The notes: generated from the letters alone by a model not told the origin. A stretch of DNA of 37,850 nucleotides from CAYUTA01 sp964447605 (GCA_964447605.1 CAYUTA010000024.1:1-37850), one strand, 5' to 3'; numbered from the stretch's first letter, positions 8,543 through 18,345 are shown. Program-made: numbers and translations.

Positions 8543-9421
8543 TCACCCCCGGGGATTCTGCTCCTCGTAATACTGTATCAGCGCCTGCGTGCCCAGTTCG
8601 CCCCTGCCCTCGCGCGCGAGCGCCTCATACATGCCGGACACGATATCGAGCACGGGCAGCTCCAAGCCTGCCGCGGCCGCGCTTTTTTGCGCAAGGCGCA
8701 GGTCCTTTACCTGATGCTTGATGAAAAAGCCGGGCGCAAAGTCGCCTTTCTGCATGCGCGGGGCCATGTTGTTCAGCTGCCAGCTGCCCGCCGCGCCGCC
8801 GCCGATGCAGGCGAGCATGGCGTCTACGTCCAGCCCGTTGGCCCGGGCATAGGTCACCGCCTCGCATACGCCGGAGATCGCGCCGCAGATGGCGATCTGA
8901 TTGGCCATCTTGGTGTGCTGCCCGCTGCCCGCGCCGCCCGTAAAGACAATGGACTTGCCCATGCGCTCAAACAGCGGAAACGCCGCGTCGAACGCCGCCC
9001 TGTCGCCGCCCGCCATGATGGAAAGCGTCGCGTTTTTCGCGCCCACGTCTCCGCCGGAAACGGGCGCGTCCAGCGCGAGCAGGCCGCGTGCCGCGGCCTC
9101 GTCATGGATGCGCACGGCCAATGCGGGATCGGTGGTGGTCATGTCGATGACCACCGCGCCGGGCTTTGCGTTTGCAAGTATGCCGTCCGGCCCAAAATAG
9201 ACCCGCTCCACGTCTTTTGGAAAGCCCACGATGGTGATGACCGCATCGCAACGGGCCGCGCATTCGGCCACGGAGGCGTACCATTTTGCGCCGCGTTTGA
9301 CAAGCGCGTCGGCCTTCCCCGCCGTGCGCGTATACACGTGCAGATCATAGCCCGCGTCGAGCAGATGGCCCGCCATCGGGCCGCCCATCACGCCCAATCC
9401 GATAAATGCGATGGTTTTCAT
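8543..9421 (-). CDS. NAD(P)-dependent beta-hydroxyacid dehydrogenase (3-hydroxyisobutyrate dehydrogenase family)
   Basis: This encodes 292 residues from the ATG at 9421 with GGGAGGTATGTCAC upstream; an in-frame longer start at 9574 lacks a ribosome site. The N-terminal Rossmann motif GLGVMGGPMAGHLLDAGY begins at residue 8. Substrate-binding DAPVSGGDVGAKNATLSIMA follows at about 118-137. The catalytic lysine is likely K171 in GQHTKMANQ. The rest is the helical dimerisation domain. Members oxidise 3-hydroxyisobutyrate, tartronate semialdehyde, gamma-hydroxybutyrate or related acids. The pairing with an iron aldehyde/alcohol dehydrogenase downstream suggests hydroxyacid or aldehyde metabolism, but the exact substrate is unknown. 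Confidence 0.88.
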   Translation of the reverse strand: MKTIAFIGLGVMGGPMAGHLLDAGYDLHVYTRTAGKADALVKRGAKWYASVAECAARCDAVITIVGFPKDVERVYFGPDGILANAKPGAVVIDMTTTDPALAVRIHDEAAARGLLALDAPVSGGDVGAKNATLSIMAGGDRAAFDAAFPLFERMGKSIVFTGGAGSGQHTKMANQIAICGAISGVCEAVTYARANGLDVDAMLACIGGGAAGSWQLNNMAPRMQKGDFAPGFFIKHQVKDLRLAQKSAAAAGLELPVLDIVSGMYEALAREGRGELGTQALIQYYEEQNPRG

Positions 9422-9435
9422 GTGACATACCTCCC

Positions 9436-10067
9436 TTAGGATGATTCGGCCGCGGCCTTGCGGTCCGGTTGGCCGGCAGATTGACCATGCGCGGCGCCGC
9501 CCTGCGTACAGGCGCCGGAAAAGTCGGTTGCCTGCCCCTTTTCGTCCGTATATTTTAGCCCGCTTGCGTCCCAATGGGCCTGCTCCGCTGCCGGCGCGGG
9601 CATGGGTGCGGGGCGCTTGGGCCGAATTCCGCAGAATACGCGCACGCGGCCGGGGTTAAACGTGTATATGACCCAGGCGGCCATCATCAGGGCGAAAAGA
9701 ACGTTCCCGTCGCTGATTTCGATGCGGACGGAAAGCGCGGCGAGGACGATGAACGGGATGCGAAAGGCAATCTTCCTTTTGAGCAGCATTACGAACGAAA
9801 TGCCGCCCGCTGCCGCGGTATCACCAGAACAATCAGGATTGAAAACATCCCTATCAAGGCCAGCGACCCATTGCGTTCCCGCACAAGCGGTCCACCCGCC
9901 ATTGCGAAACGATACAGCAGGGTCGCAAGCGTTGCCAAAAAAGCCAAGCTCATGACCGCCAGAACAGCGGCAAATACCGCGCGCCACCCGCCGAGCTTAT
10001 GATACTTGGATTTGCATAGCCTATCCGCCGTTTCGTCCGTGACAAATTCCATGCGCCAGCCTTGCAT
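9436..10067 (-). pseudogene. Frameshifted small membrane protein
   Basis: A leftward gene starts at the ATG at 10067 (GGAGG nine bases upstream) and encodes two hydrophobic segments: AVFAAVLAVMSLAFLATLAT, then LALIGMFSILIVLVIPRQ. It hits a stop at 9789. A second frame takes over in the same region with VMLLKRKIAFRIPFIVLAAL, then FALMMAAWVIYTFN and a hydrophilic tail containing ASGLKYTDEKGQ, ending at 9436. The two halves look like one protein of about 210 residues broken by a one-base shift near 9790-9840. I do not recognise the family. The shift may be a true mutation or a sequencing error. The gene lies 14 bases upstream of the hydroxyacid dehydrogenase start. Confidence 0.6.
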
Positions 10068-10101
10068 ACGGCAAATCCTCCTGCATTTCTAGCATAACAC
10101 G

Positions 10102-10130
10102 TTGACAATTCGCCGTCCAGCGGAGATAAT
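10102..10130 (+). promoter_or_regulatory. Promoter for glnS
   Basis: TTGACA at 10102-10107, a 17-base spacer and GATAAT at 10125-10130 form a near-consensus housekeeping promoter. It lies about 70 bases before the glnS start, divergent from the frameshifted membrane gene. Confidence 0.7.
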
Positions 10131-10201
10131 AAAGAATGATTTTTTTACCGGCAGGGGATGCTGTTCCGGTAAAGCCGTCACTGGATTTTGGGAGGCGAAT
10201 G

Positions 10202-11848
<1,647 letters not shown>

Positions 11849-12176
11849 CGCGGGAGCCGGGCTTCGTCTCTTTCTCCGTGTAAAACAAAGAGGCGCGGCG
11901 CCCATCCGTTCCGGCGGAGGCCCGGAAAAAATCGGTTTCATCCTGGGCAAGGCGAAAGGCGCGGCCGGCCGCCCATACCTTTGGCGGTCCGCCGCCCAAG
12001 CGCGCATGACCGCCAAAAGCAAACCGCCCTTGGCCCATTGCAATAGTTTTCAATGATAAAACACGGCGCGGCGTTCGAGGCTGCAGCCGCATGAAGAGTC
12101 CGCGCTTTCTGCGCGTTCCCGTCTAAAAACGTGGTTTTTGGGCAGTCCGCAATCCGTACCAAAGGAGTTTCACAGC
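11849..12176. other. Gap between glnS and gltX with one inverted repeat
   Basis: These 328 bases hold no supportable gene. The only structure noted is an inverted repeat: TTTGGCGGT at 11980-11988 and ACCGCCAAA at 12009-12017, with a 20-base loop. It has no following T-run, so it is not a clear terminator. I found no convincing promoter for gltX. Confidence 0.4.
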
Positions 12177-13619
12177 ATGGAAGTTCGCACCCGGTTCGCC
12201 CCGTCTCCCACGGGATATATGCACATTGGCAACCTGCGCAGCGCGCTGTACGCGTATCTGTTTGCGCGCCACAACGGCGGCAAATTTTTGCTGCGCATCG
12301 AGGACACCGATCTGGAACGCTATGTCGAGGGCGCGACGGACATCATTTACCGCACGCTCAGGGACGTGGGGCTCGACTGGGACGAGGGGCCGGATATCGG
12401 CGGCGGCTATGGCCCGTATGTGCAGAGCGCGCGCAAAGGTCTGTACCTGCCCTATGCCGAGCGGTTAATCGCCTCCGGCCACGCGTACCGCTGTTTTTGC
12501 ACCAAAGCGGAACTGGAGCAGCGGCGTGAGGCCGCGGCCGCGCGGGGAGAGACGTTCCGCTACGACAAGCACTGTCTGCGCCTTTCCAAAGAGGAAATTC
12601 AGCATAAGCGCGACGCGGGCACGCCCTGTGTCATCCGGCAAAACGTGCCCGCCGCCGGCCAGACCTCGTTTACCGACCTGATTTTTGGCACCATCACCGT
12701 GGACAACGACACGCTCGACGACAACGTGCTCATCAAGGCCGACGGCATGCCCACATACAACTTTGCAAACGTAATCGACGATCACACGATGGCCATCTCC
12801 CATGTGATGCGCGGCATGGAGTACCTTTCCAGCACGCCCAAGTACAATCTGCTCTACGAGGCGTTCGGCTGGGCGATTCCGCAGTATATCCACATGACGC
12901 CGATCATGAAGGACGCGCAGCACAAGCTTTCCAAGCGCAACGGCGACGCGTCCTATGAGGACCTGCTCAATAAGGGGTATCTCAAAGAAGCCATTGTCAA
13001 CTACATCGCGCTGCTGGGCTGGAATCCCGGTGACGAGCGCGAAAAATTCACCCTCGCGGAGCTTACCGAGGCGTTCAGCGTCGAGGGTATGAGCAAATCG
13101 CCCGCCATCTTCGACCCGGTCAAGCTGACCTGGCTGAACTTTGCATATGTGCGCGCGCTTTCTCCGGAGGCGTTCACCGCCCATGCCACGCCCTATTACG
13201 AGCAGGCGGGCGTCGGCCGCATGGACGCAAACGTGCTCTGCCGCATCCTGCAGCCGCGTACGGAAATCTTCACCCAGATCCCCGGCATGGTGGACTTTTT
13301 GGCCAAGCTGCCGGACTATGACACGGCGCTGTTCACCAACAAAAAGTCCAAAACCAATCCGGAAATCGCCTTGGACGTGCTCGACCGTGTCGTTCCGCTG
13401 CTGGAATCGCTGCCGGACTGGACGGAAACGGCCCTCCACGATGCGCTCATCGGCTTTGCCGCGGCAAACGGCATGAAAAACGGCTCCGTGCTCTGGCCCG
13501 TGCGCATTGCGCTGGCGGGCAAAGCCGTCACCCCGGGCGGCGCAATGGAGATCGCCGTACTGCTTGGGCGGGCGGAAAGCCTGCGGCGGCTGCGGCTGGG
13601 GCGGGAGAAGCTGCGGTAA
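12177..13619 (+). CDS. gltX: Glutamyl-tRNA synthetase
   Basis: This encodes 480 residues from the ATG at 12177 (AAAGGAG upstream). It charges tRNA-Glu with glutamate. The class I HIGH motif lies in RFAPSPTGYMHIGNLRSALY (the family usually reads HIGN/HIGG). The glutamate-binding FLLRIEDTDLERY follows. The KMSKS motif appears as HKLSKRNGDASYEDL, the form typical of bacterial GluRS. The C-terminal helical anticodon-binding domain ends with the usual MEIAVLLGRAESLRRL. Length is typical. It lies 328 bases downstream of glnS on the same strand. Whether it discriminates against tRNA-Gln cannot be decided by eye, though an adjacent glnS makes a discriminating enzyme plausible. Confidence 0.95.
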   Translation: MEVRTRFAPSPTGYMHIGNLRSALYAYLFARHNGGKFLLRIEDTDLERYVEGATDIIYRTLRDVGLDWDEGPDIGGGYGPYVQSARKGLYLPYAERLIASGHAYRCFCTKAELEQRREAAAARGETFRYDKHCLRLSKEEIQHKRDAGTPCVIRQNVPAAGQTSFTDLIFGTITVDNDTLDDNVLIKADGMPTYNFANVIDDHTMAISHVMRGMEYLSSTPKYNLLYEAFGWAIPQYIHMTPIMKDAQHKLSKRNGDASYEDLLNKGYLKEAIVNYIALLGWNPGDEREKFTLAELTEAFSVEGMSKSPAIFDPVKLTWLNFAYVRALSPEAFTAHATPYYEQAGVGRMDANVLCRILQPRTEIFTQIPGMVDFLAKLPDYDTALFTNKKSKTNPEIALDVLDRVVPLLESLPDWTETALHDALIGFAAANGMKNGSVLWPVRIALAGKAVTPGGAMEIAVLLGRAESLRRLRLGREKLR

Positions 13620-13941
13620 AGAAACCGTAAAACGGCCGGCCGGCATTCATGCCGGCGTAAAGCTTCCATGCGTTCAAAGCGCCCGGATCGTTTCTCCGGC
13701 AAAGCCTGAAACGCAAGCGCCCCGGCGCCGTGTCCGGCGTGTCGAAAACGTATTCCGGCGGGCGTGTCCCGTCAAGTCTGCAAAGGCGGAGGGAGACCTG
13801 TGGCCGACAGGCGCGGCAGGACGCTCACGAATCCCGCATTGTCCGGCGCTTAGAGCCCGGGGACCAAAATCCCGCTTTGAAGGAAGTGCGTCCGCATCGC
13901 TTTCCCTCCCCCGGCAAGCGGACGCGGCGGCAAAACGCGGA
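13620..13941. other. Convergent intergenic gap with two hairpins
   Basis: These 322 bases lie between the convergent gltX and M20 peptidase genes and hold no supportable gene. GCCGGCAT-TC-ATGCCGGC at 13639-13656 is a perfect 8-bp inverted repeat 20 bases after the gltX stop. GCGTCCGC at 13888-13895 pairs with GCGGACGC at 13918-13925. Neither is followed by a strong T-run, so intrinsic termination is only possible. Confidence 0.45.
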
Positions 13942-15381
13942 CTACAGGCTCCTTATCAGCCGCACATAGAACTGCACGGCCTTGACGATCTTTTCCACGG
14001 GAATGCGTTCGTTGTGGCCGTGGATATACCCGCGCTCCTCCTTGGTCAGCGCCATTGCGGAAAAGCGGTAGACGTTGTCCGAAATCGCGCAGTAGTGACG
14101 CGAGTCCGAGCAGGCGACCATCAGATACGGCGAAACGAGCGCTGCCGGCCAAGTTTGCCTGACCGCCGCCTTCAGCTTCTCCCAGCCATAGCCGTCGGTG
14201 CTGGAGAACTTGCTCGGGGCCATGCCGTGCACGGTTTCAAAGCGGATGGCGCCGTTGTCCGCTGTCTTTTTCATGTACTCCAGCGCGCGCTCGGGCGTTT
14301 CGCCGCCGATGATACGCAGGTTTGCGCCCACGCTTGCGCGCGGCGGCAGCACGTTGTTGGCAGCGCTGCCCTCCATCTGCGTGAACGCGCAGGTGGTGCG
14401 CATCATGGCGTTGAGCTCGCCGCCGGACCTTTTGCATATGGCGTCGAGTACGGGCAAAAAGCACCAGAGGTTGGCAAAGATCAGCCGGTAAACGAACGTG
14501 GAGCGGCGGCCGAGCGTATCAAACATCTCCGCAACAGGCTTGGTCAGCGCGTTGGGGAAAGGGTGGGCCTCAATGTCGCAGACCGCCCTTGCGAGCACGC
14601 CCACGCCGGTATGCGGCGGCGGCGCGCTGGCGTGTCCGCCCGCGCCCTCGATGGTCATGGATGCGTTCATCATGCCCTTTTCCGCGATGCCGATCAGCGC
14701 GCAGGGCTCCTTCACGCCCGGGAATACGTTCTCCACAACCGCGCCGCCTTCATCGACGACAATGGCCGGAACAACGCCGCGTTCCCTGAGCGTTTGAACA
14801 ATCTCCGCCTGCGTGGGGCCCGCGATCTCCTCGTCGCCGGCAAAGGCGAAATACAGATCGTTCTCCGGCACGAAGCCCTTGCCCAGCAGATGCTCGGCGG
14901 CCTCCAGCACGCCGTTGAGCGTGCCCTTGGTGTCGAGCGTGCCGCGGCCCCAGAGCACGCCGTCTTCCAGCACGCCCTCAAACGCAGGCTTTTCCCAGCC
15001 GTCCTCCTCCACCGGCACCACGTCGTAATGCGCCATGAGCACGGCCGGATTTTGGTTTGATTTGCCCTTGAGAAAATAGAGCAGGCCGCTCCTGCCGATG
15101 CGCTCGAACGCGCACGCGCGGTATACGTTCGGGTACCGCTCCTCAAGCAGGGCGCGGAACCGGTCGAACTCGGCCTCGTCGATCCTGTCCGCATCGGCGT
15201 ACGACACGGTCCTGCAGCGGATCATCCGCCGCAGGGATTCGATTGCGCGCTCGCCGTCCACGTCCGCGTCCACGGGCGTAAGCTCCGGCTCGGGCTTCGG
15301 CTTAAACGCCAGCGCCCGTAGAACAATGACCGCAAGCCACGCCGCCACGGCGATGGGGATCAGCCACAACAGCTTCAACAT
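13942..15381 (-). CDS. Membrane-anchored M20-family metallopeptidase
   Basis: This encodes 479 residues from the ATG at 15381 (GGGAGG ten bases upstream). Residues 1-27 form a hydrophobic anchor (LLWLIPIAVAAWLAVIVLRA). The catalytic domain has two-zinc M20 motifs: LMAHYDVVPV (H118, D120), GRGTLDTKG (D150), FAGDEEIAG (E184, E185), VVDEGG (D210) and a C-terminal GYIHGHNERIP (H454 or H456). The layout resembles carboxypeptidase S/PM20D1-like members. These enzymes hydrolyse small peptides or N-acyl amino acids. With no signal peptidase site visible, the protein would stay tethered by its N-terminus; orientation is not certain. Two membrane proteins on the same strand lie 301 bases upstream and may supply its substrate. 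Confidence 0.88.
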   Translation of the reverse strand: MLKLLWLIPIAVAAWLAVIVLRALAFKPKPEPELTPVDADVDGERAIESLRRMIRCRTVSYADADRIDEAEFDRFRALLEERYPNVYRACAFERIGRSGLLYFLKGKSNQNPAVLMAHYDVVPVEEDGWEKPAFEGVLEDGVLWGRGTLDTKGTLNGVLEAAEHLLGKGFVPENDLYFAFAGDEEIAGPTQAEIVQTLRERGVVPAIVVDEGGAVVENVFPGVKEPCALIGIAEKGMMNASMTIEGAGGHASAPPPHTGVGVLARAVCDIEAHPFPNALTKPVAEMFDTLGRRSTFVYRLIFANLWCFLPVLDAICKRSGGELNAMMRTTCAFTQMEGSAANNVLPPRASVGANLRIIGGETPERALEYMKKTADNGAIRFETVHGMAPSKFSSTDGYGWEKLKAAVRQTWPAALVSPYLMVACSDSRHYCAISDNVYRFSAMALTKEERGYIHGHNERIPVEKIVKAVQFYVRLIRSL

Positions 15382-15682
15382 GATTGGTTCGCCTCCCTCA
15401 TTCTTCCCTGCGAGGGCTTTGCCCCCGCGCTCCCAGCCGCCGCGGCTCTCCCGGATTCAAGGCGTGCGGACGGTTTCTTTTCCTGATTGATGCTCCGCTT
15501 TTGCGCCGCGCGGGAACTTTCGTCCGCCTTGCGGCGCTGCCCGCTTATCGGACGGCCGCCCGTATAAGCCGGTTTCGGAACGCCGGACGGACGGCCCCTT
15601 TGGGCCGCGCTTTGGCACGGGCGGATTCCGCGGGCGTTATGGAACGGGTCCGGACGCTTTCCCCGCAGGGCGGCCGGGTCCG
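15382..15682. other. Gap between M20 peptidase and membrane-protein pair
   Basis: Three hundred GC-rich bases hold no supportable gene. Short inverted repeats are present, for example around GGACGGCCCCTTTGGGCCG near 15587-15605, but none is followed by a T-run. I see no clear promoter for the peptidase gene, so read-through from the membrane pair is possible. Confidence 0.35.
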
Positions 15683-16345
15683 CTACAGCCAGCCCTTTTT
15701 GTAAAGGATGCGCGCCGCGCCGATGGCAATCAGCGCGCCAACGGGCACGAGCACGCCCACGGAGCCGGCCAACGACGGCACGCAGATAAACAATACCACC
15801 ATGAAGATCAGCGGCGCAAGGGCGATCTTCCAGTTTTTCGACACATATACCACGGCCAGGCCGCCGAACAGCGCGGGCAGGATATTGTCAAACGCGGGCT
15901 GCATGATTTGGCTCTCAAGAAACGGACGGATCTGCGCCAGCAGCAGCACGCCCAGCGCGATAATCAGCGTTGTGACCAACGCGCTCGTGGCAATGGCGAT
16001 GGTGGAGACGACCTCCCCCTCCTCTGTGCCCTGCCGCACGCCGGCACGCTCCATTGCGTTGAGCGCGCAGGGGACCTTGAGGTTGCTCAGGTTCCCCGTG
16101 ACAAAGCCAAGGTACGAGCCTCCCGTGCCGAGCATGGGCACATAGGTGAGCACCTCGATGGTGCCGACCGTCCAGAAAATCGGCGCAACGCTGACAAAGC
16201 CCTTTAAAATCCCGTTGATGGGCGGCCACGCGTTATAATAAATACATACGGACGCCGGCACCGCCAGCAGCATGATCAGCGCGCAAAACGACCAGATGCG
16301 CCCGGAAAAATGGACGCTGTCGCGATAGCTTCTTTCCTTTTTCAT
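15683..16345 (-). CDS. Polytopic membrane protein, second gene of a two-gene membrane operon
   Basis: This encodes 220 residues with AAGGAGG upstream of the ATG at 16345. Five to six hydrophobic segments are visible, for example SFCALIMLLAVPASVCIYY, SALVTTLIIALGVLLLA and PLIFMVVLFICVPSLAG. A conserved-looking soluble loop reads MLGTGGSYLGFVTGNLSNLK then VPCALNAMERAG. It is 13 bases downstream of another membrane protein gene and they are surely co-transcribed. I do not recognise an assigned function. Glycine- and asparagine-containing loops in both partners suggest a two-component transporter or channel, and the downstream M20 peptidase hints at a peptide or acylated amino acid substrate; this is inference. 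Confidence 0.7.
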   Translation of the reverse strand: MKKERSYRDSVHFSGRIWSFCALIMLLAVPASVCIYYNAWPPINGILKGFVSVAPIFWTVGTIEVLTYVPMLGTGGSYLGFVTGNLSNLKVPCALNAMERAGVRQGTEEGEVVSTIAIATSALVTTLIIALGVLLLAQIRPFLESQIMQPAFDNILPALFGGLAVVYVSKNWKIALAPLIFMVVLFICVPSLAGSVGVLVPVGALIAIGAARILYKKGWL

Positions 16346-16358
16346 AACGAACGCCTCC

Positions 16359-17090
16359 TTATGCGATGGACTGAATCAGGCTCGTGATGGGGATTGACAG
16401 CGCCATCGCGCCCAGCATGCTGATGGGCAGCGCGTAATCCTCGATCCATTTTGCGTTGGTCAGCTTGCGCAGCAGGCCGCACAGCAGCATCAGGATCGCC
16501 GATACGATCATCACAAACACCGGAATCCAGCCCGTCAGCCCCTCGTTTACGGTGGCGAACACCACGCCCAGAAACGCGGAAATCATGCCGAGGAACAGGC
16601 CCGTCATGAAGATGTCTCCCCACTTTTGATCCTTGCTCTTGAGCTTGATCAAGCCGTTTTCGATCTTTTTGCCAAACAGCGGCACCTCGATCAGCCCCGG
16701 GATGATGCCGAGCGACATGACCCACAAAACCGTGGCAAAGATCTTTGGATCGGCGATCTTGTCCGAAAGCGAAACGCCTACGGCGGCCGCGGCGCTGGCC
16801 GCGGCGGTGGTTTCATACGTCAGCGCCCCGATGACCGTAAGCCGCAGCCATGGCAGCGGAAAGCCCAGCGCCTTGCTCAGCGCAATGACCCCCAGCAGGA
16901 TTGCAAACGCCGGAGCAATGGTAAAAACCGCGCTGGTAACCACGGTTTTTTTGAGCGCGGCAACGTCCATGTTCAGTTCCTTTCCGCGCTTCCAGGCCTT
17001 GAGCAGGAACACGACGGATTGCAGTACGACAAACGCGATGACGATGGCGACGATGGCGTACAAAAACGAATCGTTTACGTCAAAAGACAT
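16359..17090 (-). CDS. Polytopic membrane protein, possibly DUF5058 family
   Basis: This encodes 243 residues from the ATG at 17090 (AAGGGGAGAACTCAT upstream); an in-frame ATG at 17198 lies inside the repeat region and is rejected. About six membrane segments are seen: YAIVAIVIAFVVLQSVVFLL, SAVFTIAPAFAILLGVIALS, VLWVMSLGIIPGLIEVPLF, TGLFLGMISAFLGVVFATV, PVFVMIVSAILMLLCGLL and PISMLGAMALSIPITSLI. Between them lies a conserved-looking LRLTVIGALTYETTAAASAA. The overall pattern recalls DUF5058 proteins, but I cannot confirm that without a search. It is the first gene of an operon with the 220-residue membrane protein. Its upstream region is a family B repeat that carries promoter-like sequence. 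Confidence 0.68.
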   Translation of the reverse strand: MSFDVNDSFLYAIVAIVIAFVVLQSVVFLLKAWKRGKELNMDVAALKKTVVTSAVFTIAPAFAILLGVIALSKALGFPLPWLRLTVIGALTYETTAAASAAAAVGVSLSDKIADPKIFATVLWVMSLGIIPGLIEVPLFGKKIENGLIKLKSKDQKWGDIFMTGLFLGMISAFLGVVFATVNEGLTGWIPVFVMIVSAILMLLCGLLRKLTNAKWIEDYALPISMLGAMALSIPITSLIQSIA

Positions 17091-17126
17091 ATGAGTTCTC
17101 CCCTTTCTCCCAGTCACATATAATAT

Positions 17127-17219
17127 ATATTTTAGCATTCCAGCATAATTCCGAAAGGGATTTGCTGGAATGGGCCATCGTGTTCGGCTGCCGGCCAAAG
17201 GCGGCGAGCAAACAGGCGC
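17127..17219 (-). repeat. Family B intergenic repeat, copy 1 (promoter-proximal)
   Basis: About 93 bases read in the leftward direction are roughly 85% identical to the segment at 18252-18345 read rightward. Shared blocks include GGAATGGGCCATCGTGTTCG, GCATAATTCCG and GGCGAGCAAAC. The AT-rich end faces the membrane operon starting at 17090 and supplies TAAAAT/TATATT-like -10 sequence. Confidence 0.75.
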
Positions 17220-17225
17220 ATTCGC

Positions 17226-17619
17226 TTATTCGACGATTTTTCTGTTTTCAAAATGCTGTGTTAACATGAGAACAAGGGCGGAACAGGCCAAAACACCGTC
17301 GATAATTCCGGCGGGCAGCATCAAAATCGTCAGCGCCATTGTGACCACGCAGTTCGTTACGGACAGCGCCAATCCCCACATCCTGTTTTTCAACAGACCG
17401 ATTGCTCCGATCAAACGCACCGTGCCGTAAATGCCGCCCATCATCAGCATTAAATATAAATGCTCCTGCAAATACGGAACGATAAAAGAACAATATTGCC
17501 CGACATCGATCTGACCGCCCCCCCATCAATCGAATCGGAATCATGGCCAGGCAGCCGCCGATTTCCATAAAGCCGCCATGTATTATCATCAGTATCGCTG
17601 CAATTTGATATCGCTTCAT
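17226..17619 (-). pseudogene. Small membrane protein interrupted at a G7 tract
   Basis: The gene starts at the ATG at 17619 (AAAGGAGAAATCA upstream) with MKRYQIAAILMIIHGGFMEI, then GGCLAMIPIRLMGG. It loses frame in a run of seven G on the coding strand (17518-17524). If one G is removed, the reading continues as GGGQIDVGQYCSFIVPYLQE, HLYLMLMMGGIYGTVRLIGA, IGLLKNRMWGLALSVTNCVV and so on to a stop at 17226. This gives a protein of about 130 residues with four hydrophobic segments. I recall similar proteins as conserved hypotheticals in Clostridia. The interruption could be a base-call error, a true mutation or a phase-variable switch. Both ends abut repeat sequence. Confidence 0.7.
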
Positions 17620-17956
17620 TGATTTCTCCTTTTGTGTCGATCAACATATGAATCGTCCGCCGGCCGCCTTGCCGGTCCGGGGCTTATTCTTTTCCAGTGT
17701 ACGTTCATAAGCGCCGTCTTGTCAAATACCCCGCGCCGGCCGCGTCAAAAAAACAGTTTGCGCGGCACGGCCGAAAAACGCCGCTGACAGAGGCGCTTCC
17801 TTTACAATGGGGTATCAACGATTGTCTCCGCCTTTTTATCGCCCCGCCGCACCGCCCCGGCCCGAACAAACCGCAGCCCGCAGCTTTGTTTCCGGCTGCG
17901 TCCCCGGCAAACCGGGCGCGATATGCGCTTTCCATACGAAAATCCGGGGAAACACC

Positions 17957-17984
17957 TTTGTTTTCCGCCGAACTGTGCTATAAT
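17957..17984 (+). promoter_or_regulatory. Promoter-like sequence with no protein gene behind it
   Basis: TTTGTT at 17957-17962, a 16-base spacer and an extended -10 TGCTATAAT (TATAAT at 17979-17984). The transcript would run through the family A repeat toward dnaX. It may make a long dnaX leader or a short RNA ending at the hairpin at 18172-18197. Confidence 0.4.
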
Positions 17985-18011
17985 ACCCACGCGGTGTGGG
18001 GATTGGCGGCC

Positions 18012-18200
18012 TGTCAAAAAAGCCATGGGCGGGCTCGGAGGGCCGCAGCCTTCCGGAGGTTCGTTCCGGTTCCGCCGGATTTGCCGGCGGAACGGATCGC
18101 CCGGTTTGGGCGGTTTCCCTGTGCTTCTTGCCGAGCGATAGCCCGCAGGGCGGGAGGCAGGAAGCGGTCGCCCGTCAAAAACAACGTTTTTTGACGGCCT
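18012..18200 (+). repeat. Family A modular intergenic repeat, copy A1
   Basis: Modules shared with other copies are GTCAAAAAAG followed by a GGG/CGGAGG/CCGC stretch; then TTTGCCGGCGGAACGGATCG with a CGCCC-GGTTT-GGGCG hairpin; then CCCGCAGGGCGGGAGGCAG. It ends in the hairpin at 18172-18197. The copies at about 25.9 and 37.7 kb lie in the opposite orientation. Confidence 0.8.
18172..18197 (+). terminator. Symmetric hairpin at the end of repeat A1
   Basis: CCGTCAAAAA (18172-18181) pairs with TTTTTGACGG (18188-18197) around CAACGT. The A-run and T-run flanking the loop could allow termination in both directions, though the stem lacks a trailing T-run. The motif recurs in modified form in other family A copies. 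Confidence 0.45.
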
Positions 18201-18251
18201 GAATACCCATGCCGCGCGGGCATGCTATGCTCCGCAGGTTTGCAGGCCGCC

Positions 18252-18345
18252 CGTTTGCTCGCCGTCTGCGGCCGGCAACCGAACACGATGGCCCATTCCA
18301 GCAAATTTCTCCCGGAATTATGCTATATATGCTATAATAGAACGG
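18252..18345 (+). repeat. Family B intergenic repeat, copy 2 (dnaX promoter region)
   Basis: Inverted relative to the copy at 17127-17219, about 85% identical over roughly 93 bases. Its AT-rich end faces dnaX and includes TGCTATATATGCTATAATAG, so the repeat supplies the likely dnaX -10. Confidence 0.75.
18330..18338 (+). promoter_or_regulatory. Extended -10 element for dnaX
   Basis: TGCTATAAT with TATAAT at 18333-18338, 30 bases before the dnaX ATG. No good -35 is seen at 17 bases, consistent with an extended -10 promoter. It lies within repeat family B. Confidence 0.55.

Noticed and set aside
13507..15060. 517-codon plus-strand frame across the gltX end and M20 gene
   Set aside because: Overlaps gltX and runs antisense to the peptidase; composition is that of a shadow frame.
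18020..18100. Possible SRP RNA before dnaX
   Set aside because: The complementary strand has a GGAAGGCTGCGGCC stretch resembling the SRP core, but the loop bases differ, the strand is wrong for dnaX-linked SRP RNA, and the segment is part of repeat family A.
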